From NCBI GenBank assembly GCA_964533425.1, contig CAZHJG010000005.1, forward strand, positions 1 through 40,299: a stretch of DNA of 40,299 nucleotides. The letters run 5' to 3'. Positions within the stretch are counted from its first letter, which is position 1, and each line of letters starts with the position of its first letter. Shown in pieces: positions 30,652 through 38,670 of the stretch. The notes beneath the pieces are model-generated. The model did no database searches. It had not been told where the DNA came from and worked only from the letters and a program-made list of their open reading frames with translations. The position numbers and the translations under genes were made by a program. Origin of the DNA: CAZHJG01 sp964533425. Lineage in GTDB: Bacteria; Patescibacteriota; Saccharimonadia; Saccharimonadales; UBA4665.

Positions 30652-31230
30652 TTAAACTTTGACTGGCGCATAGCTTAGGACGGTTACGCCGTTATCAAGC
30701 GTTTTTTGACCAACCAGCTGCAGGTCGGTTTTGGCGGCGCCATCAAATAAGCGTTTGCCCTCGCCGAGGATAACCGGATAGGTCATCAGATGAATCTCGT
30801 CAACCAAGCCTGCGCCCAGCAGCCCACGCACCAGTTGACCACTGCCGGCAACCAGCAGGTCGCCTTTGATCTCCTGCTTCAGTTTGGTAACCTCGCTCGC
30901 CAGGTCAGCCTTAATCACATGCGAATTCTTCCAAGTCAGCGCCCCTTCGTTGAGCGATGAGGAAACCACGTATTTGGGTAGGTTATTCATCATATCGGCA
31001 AAACCTGCTTCATCTTTTATCGTCGGCCAGGCCTTAGCAAAGTCTTCATAGGTTATGCGACCCAGCAGGTGCGCGCCAGCAGCCTTAAGCTCATCAAGCT
31101 TAAACTTGTCCCCTTCCGGCCCCCGCTGAAATTTAAAACTCCAACCGCCGTACTTAAAACCCTCGGCCCCACCCGGGTCTTCAAACACGCCGTCCAGGCT
31201 CACGAACTCAGTTACCACAACTTTTCCCAT
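30652..31230 (-). CDS. RibD C-terminal / dihydrofolate reductase-like protein
   Basis: A 192-aa protein: VVVTEFVSLDGVFEDPGG at the N-terminus, HLLGRITYEDFAKAWP, then GDLLVAGSGQLVRGLLGAGLVDEIHLMTYPVILGEGKRLF, the standard pattern of the YyaP/YwjB-type RibD_C family (DHFR-like fold, NADPH-binding). It is not a proven folate or riboflavin enzyme. GGAGG lies 7 nt before the ATG. It is divergent from the DUF1697 gene with only 28 bp between them. Confidence 0.88.
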   Translation of the reverse strand: MGKVVVTEFVSLDGVFEDPGGAEGFKYGGWSFKFQRGPEGDKFKLDELKAAGAHLLGRITYEDFAKAWPTIKDEAGFADMMNNLPKYVVSSSLNEGALTWKNSHVIKADLASEVTKLKQEIKGDLLVAGSGQLVRGLLGAGLVDEIHLMTYPVILGEGKRLFDGAAKTDLQLVGQKTLDNGVTVLSYAPVKV

Positions 31231-31246
31231 TGCACCCTCCTTCCTT

Positions 31247-31252
31247 TACAAT
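31247..31252 (+). promoter_or_regulatory. -10 box of the DUF1697 gene
   Basis: TACAAT ends exactly 7 bp before the ATG at 31259, so the mRNA is likely leaderless. The opposite strand of the same 28 bp carries the GGAGG of the divergent gene. No -35 is apparent. Confidence 0.45.
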
Positions 31253-31258
31253 TTCAGT

Positions 31259-31813
31259 ATGACATACGTTGCCCTGCTGCGCGGCGTGAACGTCGGCGGC
31301 AAAAACAAGGTCGAAATGAACCGGCTCCGGCAAGCCTTTGAAAGCCTCGGCCTGGCCCATGTTAAAACGTATATTGCATCTGGGAATGTAGTTTTTGTCA
31401 CGGACGAAGCGGACAACGCCGCCTTGGCCAATCGCATCGAAGCCGCGCTTGAGCAAGCCTTTGGATTCCCCATCAACGTGCTGCTCCGTGATCTGCACAA
31501 CATCGGGCAACTGCTTAAGATTCTGCCGATCGACTGGACAGACGAGACTAGGATTCGCTGCTATGCGCTGTTCTTGTGGAGCACATTCGACAGCCCCAGC
31601 GTGCTTGAGCAACTACCCTTGAAACCTGATGTGGACGAGGTCTTGTACAGCCCCGGTGCCGTTCTGTGGCGCATCGAACGCGCTAAGGTTACCAAAAGTC
31701 GCATGACGCAAATCGTTGGCACACCACTGTACAAACAAATGACCATTCGCAGCCTTGGCACCGTGCGCAAACTTTACGACTTGATGATTGCCGCCGAGGC
31801 CGCAGCTAAATAG
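31259..31813 (+). CDS. DUF1697 family protein
   Basis: A 184-aa protein with the whole DUF1697 pattern: YVALLRGVNVGGKNKVEM, VKTYIASGNVVF, then the tail RMTQIVGTPLYKQMTIRSLGTVRKL. Function is unknown; the family is widespread in soil bacteria. It converges with the MFS gene, with an 8-bp overlap of the two ends. Confidence 0.92.
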   Translation: MTYVALLRGVNVGGKNKVEMNRLRQAFESLGLAHVKTYIASGNVVFVTDEADNAALANRIEAALEQAFGFPINVLLRDLHNIGQLLKILPIDWTDETRIRCYALFLWSTFDSPSVLEQLPLKPDVDEVLYSPGAVLWRIERAKVTKSRMTQIVGTPLYKQMTIRSLGTVRKLYDLMIAAEAAAK

Positions 31814-33272
31814 CTTCTTCGGCCATAATCTCCGCTGCTTCGACGGCAGTCGACTCTTCGGCATGCTCCGTGATTGGTGCTGTCTGACGCAATAGCGTTC
31901 CACCAATGACTGCCGCCAAAATAGCTGCGATCGCGCCAGCCAAAAACGCCAGGTGGTATCCACCAGTCAGCGCAGTCATGGGGTCATGTGAAGCTGCCAG
32001 CAAGTTACTAGTACGAGCTGCGGCCAAGCTGGCCAAAATGGCGAGACCAAGCGCGCCGCCCATCATAAACGACGTGTTGACGATCCCGGAAGCCAATCCG
32101 GAATCCTGCGGCTTGACATCATTCATAGCTGCTAAGAGCACCGGGTTAAAGGCCATGCCGGCGCCAATCCCGAGCAATATCATGCTCGGCAGCACGTCAA
32201 CCAAAAAGCGTCCATTAACCGGCAAGCGCGCAAACAGTAGCAGCCCGGCGGCGGCCAACAACAGACCTATCACCAGCGGTTTCTTGATGCCATACTTCAT
32301 GACCAGCTTGGCCGAGAGACCGATCGAAAAGACACTCATGATCAGGTTGGACGGCAGGAAGGCCAGCCCAACTTTAAGTGGGGTGTAGTGCAGCACCAGT
32401 TGCAGATACAAAGCACTAATGAAGAAGAAGGCGAACATGGCCGCCGCCCACAGCACGCCAACGACATTGGCCGTGGCCACATTCCTGATCTTGAGCAGGG
32501 CCAGCGGCATGAGTGGTGCCTTAACGCGCGACTCTGTGACCAGGAAGCCAATCATGAGCAGCGCCGACGTTCCTAGAAGTCCAAGCGTCTGGGCTGTCAA
32601 CCAGCCCACCTGGTTGCCATTGACGATGGCGTAGACTGCCAGCAGCAAGCTGGCCGTAATGGTCACGGCGCCAGCCACATCAAGCTGCTGAGCGGCTCCT
32701 GCCTTCTTACCGCCCGGCAGCAAGCGCAGCGAGAAGAAGTACACCAAAGCACCCACCGGTACGTTGACCAGAAAGATCCAGTGCCAATTGAGCAACCCGG
32801 TCAAAACACCGCCAAGTAGCACGCCCACACTGCCGCCGCCAGCCGACACGAAGCCAAAAATGCCCATCGCTTTCGCCCGCTCGGCAGGTTTAGTAAACAA
32901 GTCCATGGTCAGCGACAAACCGATAGCCGACACCAGCGCGCCGCCAAGACCTTGAATGGCTCTGGCAATAATCAGCGACGTTTGCGAAGACGATAAGCCG
33001 CAGGCCAGAGAGGCCAAGGTAAACAGCACCAGTCCAATCAGGAAAAGGCGACGATGGCCATACAAGTCACCCAAACGCCCGCCAAGCAGCAAAAAGCCGC
33101 CGAACGTCAGTAGGTAGGCATTTACCACCCAAGCCAGCGACGACTGGCTAAAGCCCAGGCTCGCCCGGATCGACGGTAGCGCCACGTTCACGATGGTGGC
33201 GTCGATCACAATCATAAAGCTGCCACCCGTCAGCACCAGCAGCGCCAGCCATTTTCTGTCCATTTTTTTCAT
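31806..33272 (-). CDS. MFS drug efflux transporter (DHA2/EmrB-QacA type)
   Basis: A 488-aa protein with 14 predicted TM helices. It opens with a first helix containing FMIVIDATIVNVALPSI and has motif A GGRLGDLYGHRR (loop 2-3), ARAIQGLGGALVSAIGLSL (motif around TM4) and GGVLTGLLNWHWIFLVNVPVG (motif C and the TM6 region). This is the proton-driven multidrug exporter family. GGGAGG precedes the ATG by about 8 nt; an extended -10 (TGG TATACA) lies about 30 bp further up. It sits beside VOC and SRPBCC genes that may be part of the same stress set. The actual drug is unknown. Confidence 0.92.
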   Translation of the reverse strand: MKKMDRKWLALLVLTGGSFMIVIDATIVNVALPSIRASLGFSQSSLAWVVNAYLLTFGGFLLLGGRLGDLYGHRRLFLIGLVLFTLASLACGLSSSQTSLIIARAIQGLGGALVSAIGLSLTMDLFTKPAERAKAMGIFGFVSAGGGSVGVLLGGVLTGLLNWHWIFLVNVPVGALVYFFSLRLLPGGKKAGAAQQLDVAGAVTITASLLLAVYAIVNGNQVGWLTAQTLGLLGTSALLMIGFLVTESRVKAPLMPLALLKIRNVATANVVGVLWAAAMFAFFFISALYLQLVLHYTPLKVGLAFLPSNLIMSVFSIGLSAKLVMKYGIKKPLVIGLLLAAAGLLLFARLPVNGRFLVDVLPSMILLGIGAGMAFNPVLLAAMNDVKPQDSGLASGIVNTSFMMGGALGLAILASLAAARTSNLLAASHDPMTALTGGYHLAFLAGAIAAILAAVIGGTLLRQTAPITEHAEESTAVEAAEIMAEEAI

Positions 33273-33327
33273 ATAACTAACCTCCCGAACAAATTCCTAT
33301 TGTATACCATCACATCAGTTACGAAGC

Positions 33328-33813
33328 CTATGACATTTTCGGCAGCAGCTCATCCAGCCGTTCGTGCCCTTCAGTCAAGCCCTTTTCCATGCCGCTCTGC
33401 ACCATGCCGTCCCGGTCCTCCGGCGTCTGAAATACAGAGATCGACGTCACTTTGGTGCGACCACCGCCAATGTCTTCAAGGATCAGCGTATCGAGTGAGA
33501 CATGGTTGGCTTCCGGCAGCCCTTCGAACTCAAAGGTTTGCACGGCTTTGCTCGGTGCTTCCATGCCGTGAAATACCCCGTGAAAACCGTACTCCGTGCC
33601 GTCCTCCTCAATATGCATAAAGCGATACGAGCCACCGGGCTTGAAATCCCAGCTATCAATTCGGCCCTTCAACCGATGTGGTCCAGCCCACTGGATGAAG
33701 AGTTCCGGTTCGGTATATGCCCGCCAGACCTTCTCGCGTGGCGCGTCAAACTCGCGGGTCACGATCACCTCGCGCCCACCTGGAGTAGCAGTAACTTCGG
33801 TTTTGCCAGCCAT
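33328..33813 (-). CDS. SRPBCC/AHSA1 family protein
   Basis: A 161-aa protein: VIVTREFDAPREKVWRAYTEPELFIQWAGP at the N-terminus, GGSYRFMHIEEDGTEYGFHG in the middle, and the C-terminal helix SGMEKGLTEGHERLDELL, the standard Aha1-like SRPBCC fold with a ligand cavity. It follows the PhnB-like gene by 1 bp in the ArsR operon. The ligand is unknown. Confidence 0.9.
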   Translation of the reverse strand: MAGKTEVTATPGGREVIVTREFDAPREKVWRAYTEPELFIQWAGPHRLKGRIDSWDFKPGGSYRFMHIEEDGTEYGFHGVFHGMEAPSKAVQTFEFEGLPEANHVSLDTLILEDIGGGRTKVTSISVFQTPEDRDGMVQSGMEKGLTEGHERLDELLPKMS

Positions 33814-33814
33814 G

Positions 33815-34297
33815 CTATGCTCCTTTCCCGGCCGCTTCCAGGGCCGCGATATCTAGTTTCTTCATCTTCAGCAAGGCTTCCATGGCCTTGTCGGCGTGAG
33901 GACCTTGCATGATTTCACCCATCTTGCTCGGCACGACTTGCCAGCTTAAACCGAACTTATCCTTGAGCCAGCCGCATTGTTGTGACGACGGGTCGCCGCC
34001 GGCCGTCAGCTTGTCCCAATAATAATCAATTTCCGCCTGATCCTTGCAGCTGATAACAAACGATACTGATTCGTTAAATTTGAAGGCTGGGCCGCCATTC
34101 AGCGCATTAAAACGCGTGCCGTCCAGCTCGAAGTCCACCGTCATAGCCGTGCCCGGAGCCTGGCCGTGCACTTCCTGTCCGGCCTCGCTGTAACGCGTGA
34201 CATTAAAGATTTTTGAGTTCGGGAATATCGACGCGTAGTATTTAGCCGCGTCTTCGGCCTCCTTGTCGAACCATAGAAATGGGGTTAACGTTGGCAT
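33815..34297 (-). CDS. PhnB-like VOC protein (3-demethylubiquinone methyltransferase-like)
   Basis: A 160-aa protein: PFLWFDKEAEDAAKYYASIFPNSKI at the start, FELDGTRFNALNGGPAFKFNESVSF in the middle, CGWLKDKFGLSWQVVP near the end, all diagnostic of the PF06983-type VOC branch. ATG 34297 has AAGGAG 8 nt upstream; the longer frame begins inside the spacer. It is third in the operon ArsR - SRPBCC - PhnB - SRPBCC. Confidence 0.9.
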   Translation of the reverse strand: MPTLTPFLWFDKEAEDAAKYYASIFPNSKIFNVTRYSEAGQEVHGQAPGTAMTVDFELDGTRFNALNGGPAFKFNESVSFVISCKDQAEIDYYWDKLTAGGDPSSQQCGWLKDKFGLSWQVVPSKMGEIMQGPHADKAMEALLKMKKLDIAALEAAGKGA

Positions 34298-34313
34298 AGT
34301 AGCACTCCTTTCT

Positions 34314-34742
34314 TTACTTACTTGCTTCTGCAAACTGTTTCAGACCGTCAGCCGTGTAGTTCCAGCCTTTCACCGCGTTCTCGGTGAAGTCCGGTATGTC
34401 GGTCGGTATGGCGGCGAAGTGACCGGTCAGCACCAGGTGAGTCTTGTCACCGTCAGCCGCCAATTCAAAGGTGACGCTGGAACCATCGCTCATGCCACCA
34501 TAATCCCAGCTGTAGCTGAGCTTCTGCCCCTCAACGACTTCCAGCACTTCAACGACATGATGATACTGTTCACCGTTGCTCGGCCCCAGCTCGAACTCGG
34601 TACGGAAACCCACTTTCGCCTTAAAGTCCGGAAAGAACGGCAGCCACTGCTTGAGATCGTTACTGTCGGTCAGCGCCTTCCAAACCCGGGCAACCGGCGC
34701 GTCAATCGTCCGTTCAATGATAAGTGGTTTCACCTCTGCCAT
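34314..34742 (-). CDS. SRPBCC/AHSA1 family protein
   Basis: A 142-aa protein with IIERTIDAPVARVWKALTDSNDLKQWLPF, a beta-rich middle including VVEVLEVVEGQKLSYSWDY, and a last helix ending WNYTADGLKQFAEASK. It starts 4 bp after the ArsR gene stop, so it is the first target of the operon. It is distinct from the other SRPBCC protein in this operon; the two probably bind different ligands or form a pair. Confidence 0.9.
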   Translation of the reverse strand: MAEVKPLIIERTIDAPVARVWKALTDSNDLKQWLPFFPDFKAKVGFRTEFELGPSNGEQYHHVVEVLEVVEGQKLSYSWDYGGMSDGSSVTFELAADGDKTHLVLTGHFAAIPTDIPDFTENAVKGWNYTADGLKQFAEASK

Positions 34743-34746
34743 GCTA

Positions 34747-35073
34747 TTACTCCTCTCGCTTTAATAATTCATCCAGCGCGTCAAAGCGCTCTTCCCACAT
34801 TTGCCGATAGGCTTCCAGATAATCGGCGGCGGGTTCCAGGGACTTTGGCGCGATGCGCACCAGCTGTTCCTTGCCCTTACGCCGTTTCATAATTAAACAA
34901 GCTCGCTCCAGCACCTTCAGATGCTTGGAAATTGCCGCGAATGTCAGATCATACGCCGCTGCCACCTCGCTGACGCTCAGTTCTTGCTGAGACACGCGCT
35001 GTAAAATGTCACGCCGCGTTGGGTCAGCCAAGGAGCTGAAAACCGAATCGAGACTTACTGCATATTCAACCAT
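34747..35073 (-). CDS. ArsR family transcriptional regulator
   Basis: A 108-aa winged-helix protein: SVFSSLADPTRRDILQRV, LSVSEVAAAYDLTFAAISKHLKVLE (recognition helix) and KRRKGKEQLVRI (wing), a typical non-metal ArsR of SRPBCC operons. It heads a four-gene operon (SRPBCC, PhnB-like, SRPBCC). A perfect 20-bp palindrome covers its own start codon, and the -10 (TATCAT) ends 9 bp from the ATG. There is no ribosome site. Autoregulation is very likely. Confidence 0.92.
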   Translation of the reverse strand: MVEYAVSLDSVFSSLADPTRRDILQRVSQQELSVSEVAAAYDLTFAAISKHLKVLERACLIMKRRKGKEQLVRIAPKSLEPAADYLEAYRQMWEERFDALDELLKREE

Positions 35074-35109
35074 ATGGTTGAATGATACGCTTTATTTTGC
35101 TGGTGTCAA
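35064..35109 (-). promoter_or_regulatory. ArsR promoter with palindrome across the start codon
   Basis: Leftward TTGACA (35109-35104), 16 bp, TATCAT (35087-35082). The palindrome ATTCAACCAT/ATGGTTGAAT (35064-35083) includes the last -10 bases, the start site and codons 1-3 of the ArsR gene (ATG at 35073). It doubles as operator and coding sequence. Confidence 0.7.
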
Positions 35110-35124
35110 GTAAGAATTCGTACA

Positions 35125-35153
35125 TTGTAAATACTGATTAATTACGATATAAT
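35125..35153 (+). promoter_or_regulatory. Promoter of the 241-aa exported protein gene
   Basis: TTGTAA (35125-35130), 17 bp, TATAAT (35148-35153), about 25 bp before the ATG, with AAAGGAG between. Confidence 0.65.
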
Positions 35154-35178
35154 AATATAGACTAAAGGAGTTGCGCGT

Positions 35179-35904
35179 ATGCCTGCCCGCCGTGAAAGAA
35201 GTCGATCCTTACGCCGCCTACCCTACTACCTAACACCTGCTATTGCCACGCTGGCAATTGTAGCGCACAGCGATAAAGCCCTGGCCACTCCCCGGCCTGA
35301 TGCCGCACGCAAAAGCACCACTCCCAAGCCCGACCGGGCACCGATAACGGTAGCCGAACACAACAGCGATTTGCTGCAGGGCGATATGAATACTCTGGCG
35401 CGCAGCGCCTATCGTGACTACGTGCTGCGCTTAGGCCAGTGGTCGTTAAGTACGCTGCACGAGGGCCGAATAGTACAGGTGCACCTGTCAGAGCGAGCGC
35501 CGACCAGCACCGGCAGCGACCATGGTGGTAATTACCTCGTTGATTTTACCGCTGCGTACTCACGTAAAAGCTTCTTTGACCTAAATAAGGTCAGTGAGTT
35601 TTCAATAGCCATGGGCAATTGGAACCGTCAGAACCAGCAGTCGGACGGCTTCCGAGTTATGGGTGAAATGAATAATTTGGGCGGCTCAGTAGCTGAGCTG
35701 CGCTACCCGTTCAACAGCGTGTCGCCTGCTATTAGTGAAGCCTCGATACGCCCGCGAAATCACGAGCTGCGCGCCACTGCGGCGTTAGTTGAAGATTGGG
35801 CTGAACGCGCCACCGGCATGCTGGCCACCGGCGAAGTGCAGGCCCCAACCCGACCGCTTACATTGGACTGGGCCGAAAACGGCCACCAAGTCTATCCATT
35901 CTGA
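35179..35904 (+). CDS. Exported or membrane-anchored protein of unknown function
   Basis: A 241-aa protein with a basic N-terminus (PARRERSRSLRRL), one hydrophobic segment (about 17-32) with a possible signal-peptidase site after KALA, a Pro/Lys linker and a folded region from about 55. The folded region is mixed alpha/beta and ends DWAENGHQVYPF. No motif is recognised. The ribosome site AAAGGAG and a consensus promoter suggest good expression. It converges with the DUF998 gene, 23 bp apart. Confidence 0.7.
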   Translation: MPARRERSRSLRRLPYYLTPAIATLAIVAHSDKALATPRPDAARKSTTPKPDRAPITVAEHNSDLLQGDMNTLARSAYRDYVLRLGQWSLSTLHEGRIVQVHLSERAPTSTGSDHGGNYLVDFTAAYSRKSFFDLNKVSEFSIAMGNWNRQNQQSDGFRVMGEMNNLGGSVAELRYPFNSVSPAISEASIRPRNHELRATAALVEDWAERATGMLATGEVQAPTRPLTLDWAENGHQVYPF

Positions 35905-35927
35905 CGGATACTGCTGACAGGTGCTGT

Positions 35928-36590
35928 CTAATTACTTCGCCGCCGATAACGGTCACGCGACATATACAACCCGAACACGATCAGCCAGATAGTCTGCGGA
36001 TAAGCCAACACGCGCTCCATACCGCCTTGACCAAGGCCAAGGTACGTGTGGGTCAAGAATAGGCTGAGCGCCACCAGCGCAACTACCCCGGAGAGGATGG
36101 TGTAGAATCGCAGTGGCTGGGGCATATTGAGTACGCCACCGAAAATCAGTAAGGCAATATTACCTGTCAAAAACGGCAGAGCTGCGCCTAGTATGTGCAG
36201 GCTACTGACCGTATTTTCCGGAAATAGGCCGACCAACGCCGTGCCGAAACCGGCCAGCGCCATGAAGCTGAAGCCGATGGCGGACTGCGGACTGCGGCGA
36301 AATTCGTGGTAAATCAGCATAGACCCAATAATCATGGTGATGCCGAGCACCAGAAATGAGACATTCATGAGTGGATGCAGTGGCGAGCAAACGAAACGGT
36401 CGCCATACGGCCCGCAAGCCGTATTGCCCAGATCACTAATGGCGTTCTGTAACCAGCTGTATGGCGGCTGCCAGGCCGCGGCCACGATCAGCTGCACGAG
36501 GTAATACTGAATGCTCAAGGCCCAGAAGATCGGCCCGACATATGGAAAACGATCGTTGAAAACTTTGACGCGCGCGACAGCTGCTTCCAT
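35928..36590 (-). CDS. DUF998 family membrane protein
   Basis: A 220-aa protein with six TM segments. WLQNAISDLGNTACG with the following short outer loop, MNVSFLVLGI and GLFPENTVSSLHILGA are the marks of DUF998, a family of unknown function. It follows the MarR gene by 17 bp on the same strand and is probably in its operon. No ribosome site is evident before the ATG. Confidence 0.88.
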   Translation of the reverse strand: MEAAVARVKVFNDRFPYVGPIFWALSIQYYLVQLIVAAAWQPPYSWLQNAISDLGNTACGPYGDRFVCSPLHPLMNVSFLVLGITMIIGSMLIYHEFRRSPQSAIGFSFMALAGFGTALVGLFPENTVSSLHILGAALPFLTGNIALLIFGGVLNMPQPLRFYTILSGVVALVALSLFLTHTYLGLGQGGMERVLAYPQTIWLIVFGLYMSRDRYRRRSN

Positions 36591-36607
36591 GTGTTATATG
36601 CGATCCG

Positions 36608-37105
36608 CTACTTTTTAGGCCTTAGCTTGGCAATTTCCTGCTTGGTCAGTTCGATAGACTGCTTATAAAACTCTACCAGAAATTCCAGCTCCCTGGTGCT
36701 GTAACTGCGGGCCAGCTTATCGAACGTTTCGCCAATTGACTCATAAATGTTGTCCTGGCCGTGCATGGCTTTTACGCTTGCCGAAATGATGACTTTGCGC
36801 CGATCATGGGGATCAGCCTGACGCTTCAACACGCCACGCCGCTCCAACCGGTCAAGCAGATTCGTGACCGCTCCCGTTGTCAATTTAAGCCGGCTAGCCA
36901 GCTGGCCGGCGGTCATGTCGCCCTCCTGGATGAGCGTGGACATGGCTTTCATTTCAGTTATACCCAACCCGTAATGCTCGGCTGCCTTTTGATGGAACAG
37001 CGCTGTTTCGGTGCTGGCCATTTGGCCAAGAAATTGCAACTCGTCGCGCAAACTTTGGCGATGATCAGCGTCGTTATTGGACTTTTGAGAATTCTTACTT
37101 GACAT
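36608..37105 (-). CDS. MarR family transcriptional regulator
   Basis: A 165-aa protein: LGITEMKAMSTLIQEGDMTAGQLASRLKLTTGAVTNLLDRLERRGVLKRQADPHDRRKVIIS covers the winged helix-turn-helix with the D-x-R-R wing (shown only to place the domain, about 48-110). The dimer helices are intact. Its promoter holds a perfect palindrome at the -10, which ends 6 bp from the ATG; no ribosome site is present. It is divergent from two small membrane protein genes and upstream of DUF998, its likely targets. Confidence 0.92.
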   Translation of the reverse strand: MSSKNSQKSNNDADHRQSLRDELQFLGQMASTETALFHQKAAEHYGLGITEMKAMSTLIQEGDMTAGQLASRLKLTTGAVTNLLDRLERRGVLKRQADPHDRRKVIISASVKAMHGQDNIYESIGETFDKLARSYSTRELEFLVEFYKQSIELTKQEIAKLRPKK

Positions 37106-37109
37106 AATT

Positions 37110-37140
37110 TATCTTAGCTATTAAGATACTTTAGTGTAAA
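37110..37140 (-). promoter_or_regulatory. MarR promoter with palindromic operator
   Basis: Leftward TTTACA (37140-37135), 18 bp, TAAGAT (37116-37111), 6 bp from the ATG. The perfect palindrome TATCTTA-N5-TAAGATA (37110-37128) covers the -10. A direct repeat TTTAG[T/C]GTAAA (37130-37140 and 37146-37156, period 16) continues toward the divergent genes and may control them. Confidence 0.68.
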
Positions 37141-37182
37141 GCTATTTTAGCGTAAACAACTAATAATTACAAGGAGAATTAT

Positions 37183-37362
37183 ATGGCAAAAAGCGACGAT
37201 CACTCACTAGCCAGACAAATCCGTGACGACATGTACGGCATGGAATCAATGAAATGGTATGGCTGGGGTTCCCCGCTCGGTTTGGGCATCGGGTTGGGGC
37301 TGTTGTTTACCAGCGTCGGCTTCTTCCTCTGGATGTTACATGTAGCGGATATTATCCATTAG
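37183..37362 (+). CDS. 59-aa single-TM membrane protein
   Basis: Frame MAKSDDHSLARQIRDDMYGM... with one Gly-rich TM (about 30-52) and a short tail ending ADIIH. AAGGAG lies 6 nt before the ATG, a textbook ribosome site. It is divergent from the MarR gene and shares its operator region. No family is recognised. Confidence 0.72.
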   Translation: MAKSDDHSLARQIRDDMYGMESMKWYGWGSPLGLGIGLGLLFTSVGFFLWMLHVADIIH

Positions 37363-37372
37363 GTCTTTGGCT

Positions 37373-37507
37373 ATGGCGGATATTGTTCTACAAACCAGCG
37401 GCCACATTGCCACCCACGTCGTACGTCTGGCCTTCGCCGTGATCACACCGCTGACAGTCGTGACACTGGTTTGGGCCACCCGGGTCTATCGCAAAGCTGT
37501 CGCCTGA
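37373..37507 (+). CDS. 44-aa single-TM membrane protein
   Basis: Frame MADIVLQTSGHIATHVVRLA... with one TM (about 19-38) and a basic end (RVYRKAVA). It starts 10 bp after the previous stop, so translation may be coupled, but no own ribosome site is seen. Its end overlaps the convergent GT2-like gene by 22 bp. The pairing with the 59-aa protein suggests a two-part small membrane complex. Confidence 0.5.
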   Translation: MADIVLQTSGHIATHVVRLAFAVITPLTVVTLVWATRVYRKAVA

Positions 37508-38670
37508 CCCTGGCGTTGCCCATCCAGCATCGCCCGCAGCAGCACCAAGGGCTGGATCAGACTCAACAAACAAAACAACCCGTAGGTTAGGGGGATGCCC
37601 ATGGTGTACGATATTTTGTCCCGGAGCATCAAGTGTTCATCGCCCCAAATAACCAGCACCATAACACCGGTTAGCACAATCAGGCTCAATACGAAAAATA
37701 ATGGCTGTTGCAAGCTGACCGCCAGATAGACGAAGTAACCAAACAGCAAGGGCAGCAGCAAAGCCAGGCTACCGATCAAAACCGAAATCGACAGTCGAAA
37801 CCATTGGGCCTGACGAGTGACAGACAGCTGCTGGCGCGAACCAGCTAAGCTCCGCCAGCGCGCCAACTGCAGCTGATAGCGACCTTGTAACAGATCATCG
37901 AGCGATGCGGCGGGTGTGGCGTATGTCAGCGCGTCGGCGGCGTACCGAAAGCTCGGCGCTATGACCGGTTGGCGCTTTGCGGCGCTGTTTAAGAAAGCCT
38001 TGCTATGGGACAGCGTGACCTCCCGTGGATCAACCCCCGCTTCCAAGCCTAGCAAGCTCCTGGTTTTTTTCACCCGATACCGGAGTAGATGCTCGTATTT
38101 TTGCAACAGGCCGATCACGCTCAGTCTGGTAGCAACGAGCTGATTCAAGATGACGACGGTTTCGCCGCTCTCAGCGTTAAGCTGATGGTGTCTCAAGGCA
38201 GTCGTGACCGCCTGCTTCGCCAGTGTTTGACCAGCTTCGCATTGCAGCACCAGATCACCCCTGCCATAAGCGCGGTAGGCCTGCGCCATAGCTTGCTGAC
38301 GATTAGCCTCCGCCCGCTTGGATAACAGCTTAATGTTGCGCTTCGGATACGCTGCGGCAAGTGTCTTGACCACCTGTTTCATGCCATCCTGCGAGGCGTT
38401 GTCGACAATGATTATCTCCAGCTTCCGGTACGAACTGATCGCCAGGCTAGCAACCGTCTGCTCCAGTAACTCCGCCTGGTTTTGGGTATGAACCACGGCC
38501 GAAATCCACGGTCGTTGACGATAGCGGCGAGCCCGCGGATGTAACAGATAATCACGCCGCTGCTCGGCCTGTTTAAAGTCATAAATATTGGCGCCAATCA
38601 TCGCCAGCAACAGCAACACTGCCCCCACAAATGCCGTGATTAACAGCATCATATTCAGTACATCGGTCAT
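37486..38670 (-). CDS. GT2-like membrane glycosyltransferase (possibly degenerate)
   Basis: A 394-aa protein: N-terminal TM (about 7-28), GT-A type domain from about 52 (ISAVVHTQNQAELLEQTV, then VDNASQDG at 89-96) and three C-terminal TMs (about 285-380). The usual D-x-D is replaced: the matching place reads LVLQCEAGQ (140-148), so catalysis may be weak or lost. ATG 38670 overlaps the sortase stop by 4 nt (ATGA). A role in decorating surface proteins or polysaccharide next to the sortase is inferred from context. Confidence 0.72.
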   Translation of the reverse strand: MTDVLNMMLLITAFVGAVLLLLAMIGANIYDFKQAEQRRDYLLHPRARRYRQRPWISAVVHTQNQAELLEQTVASLAISSYRKLEIIIVDNASQDGMKQVVKTLAAAYPKRNIKLLSKRAEANRQQAMAQAYRAYGRGDLVLQCEAGQTLAKQAVTTALRHHQLNAESGETVVILNQLVATRLSVIGLLQKYEHLLRYRVKKTRSLLGLEAGVDPREVTLSHSKAFLNSAAKRQPVIAPSFRYAADALTYATPAASLDDLLQGRYQLQLARWRSLAGSRQQLSVTRQAQWFRLSISVLIGSLALLLPLLFGYFVYLAVSLQQPLFFVLSLIVLTGVMVLVIWGDEHLMLRDKISYTMGIPLTYGLFCLLSLIQPLVLLRAMLDGQRQGQATALR

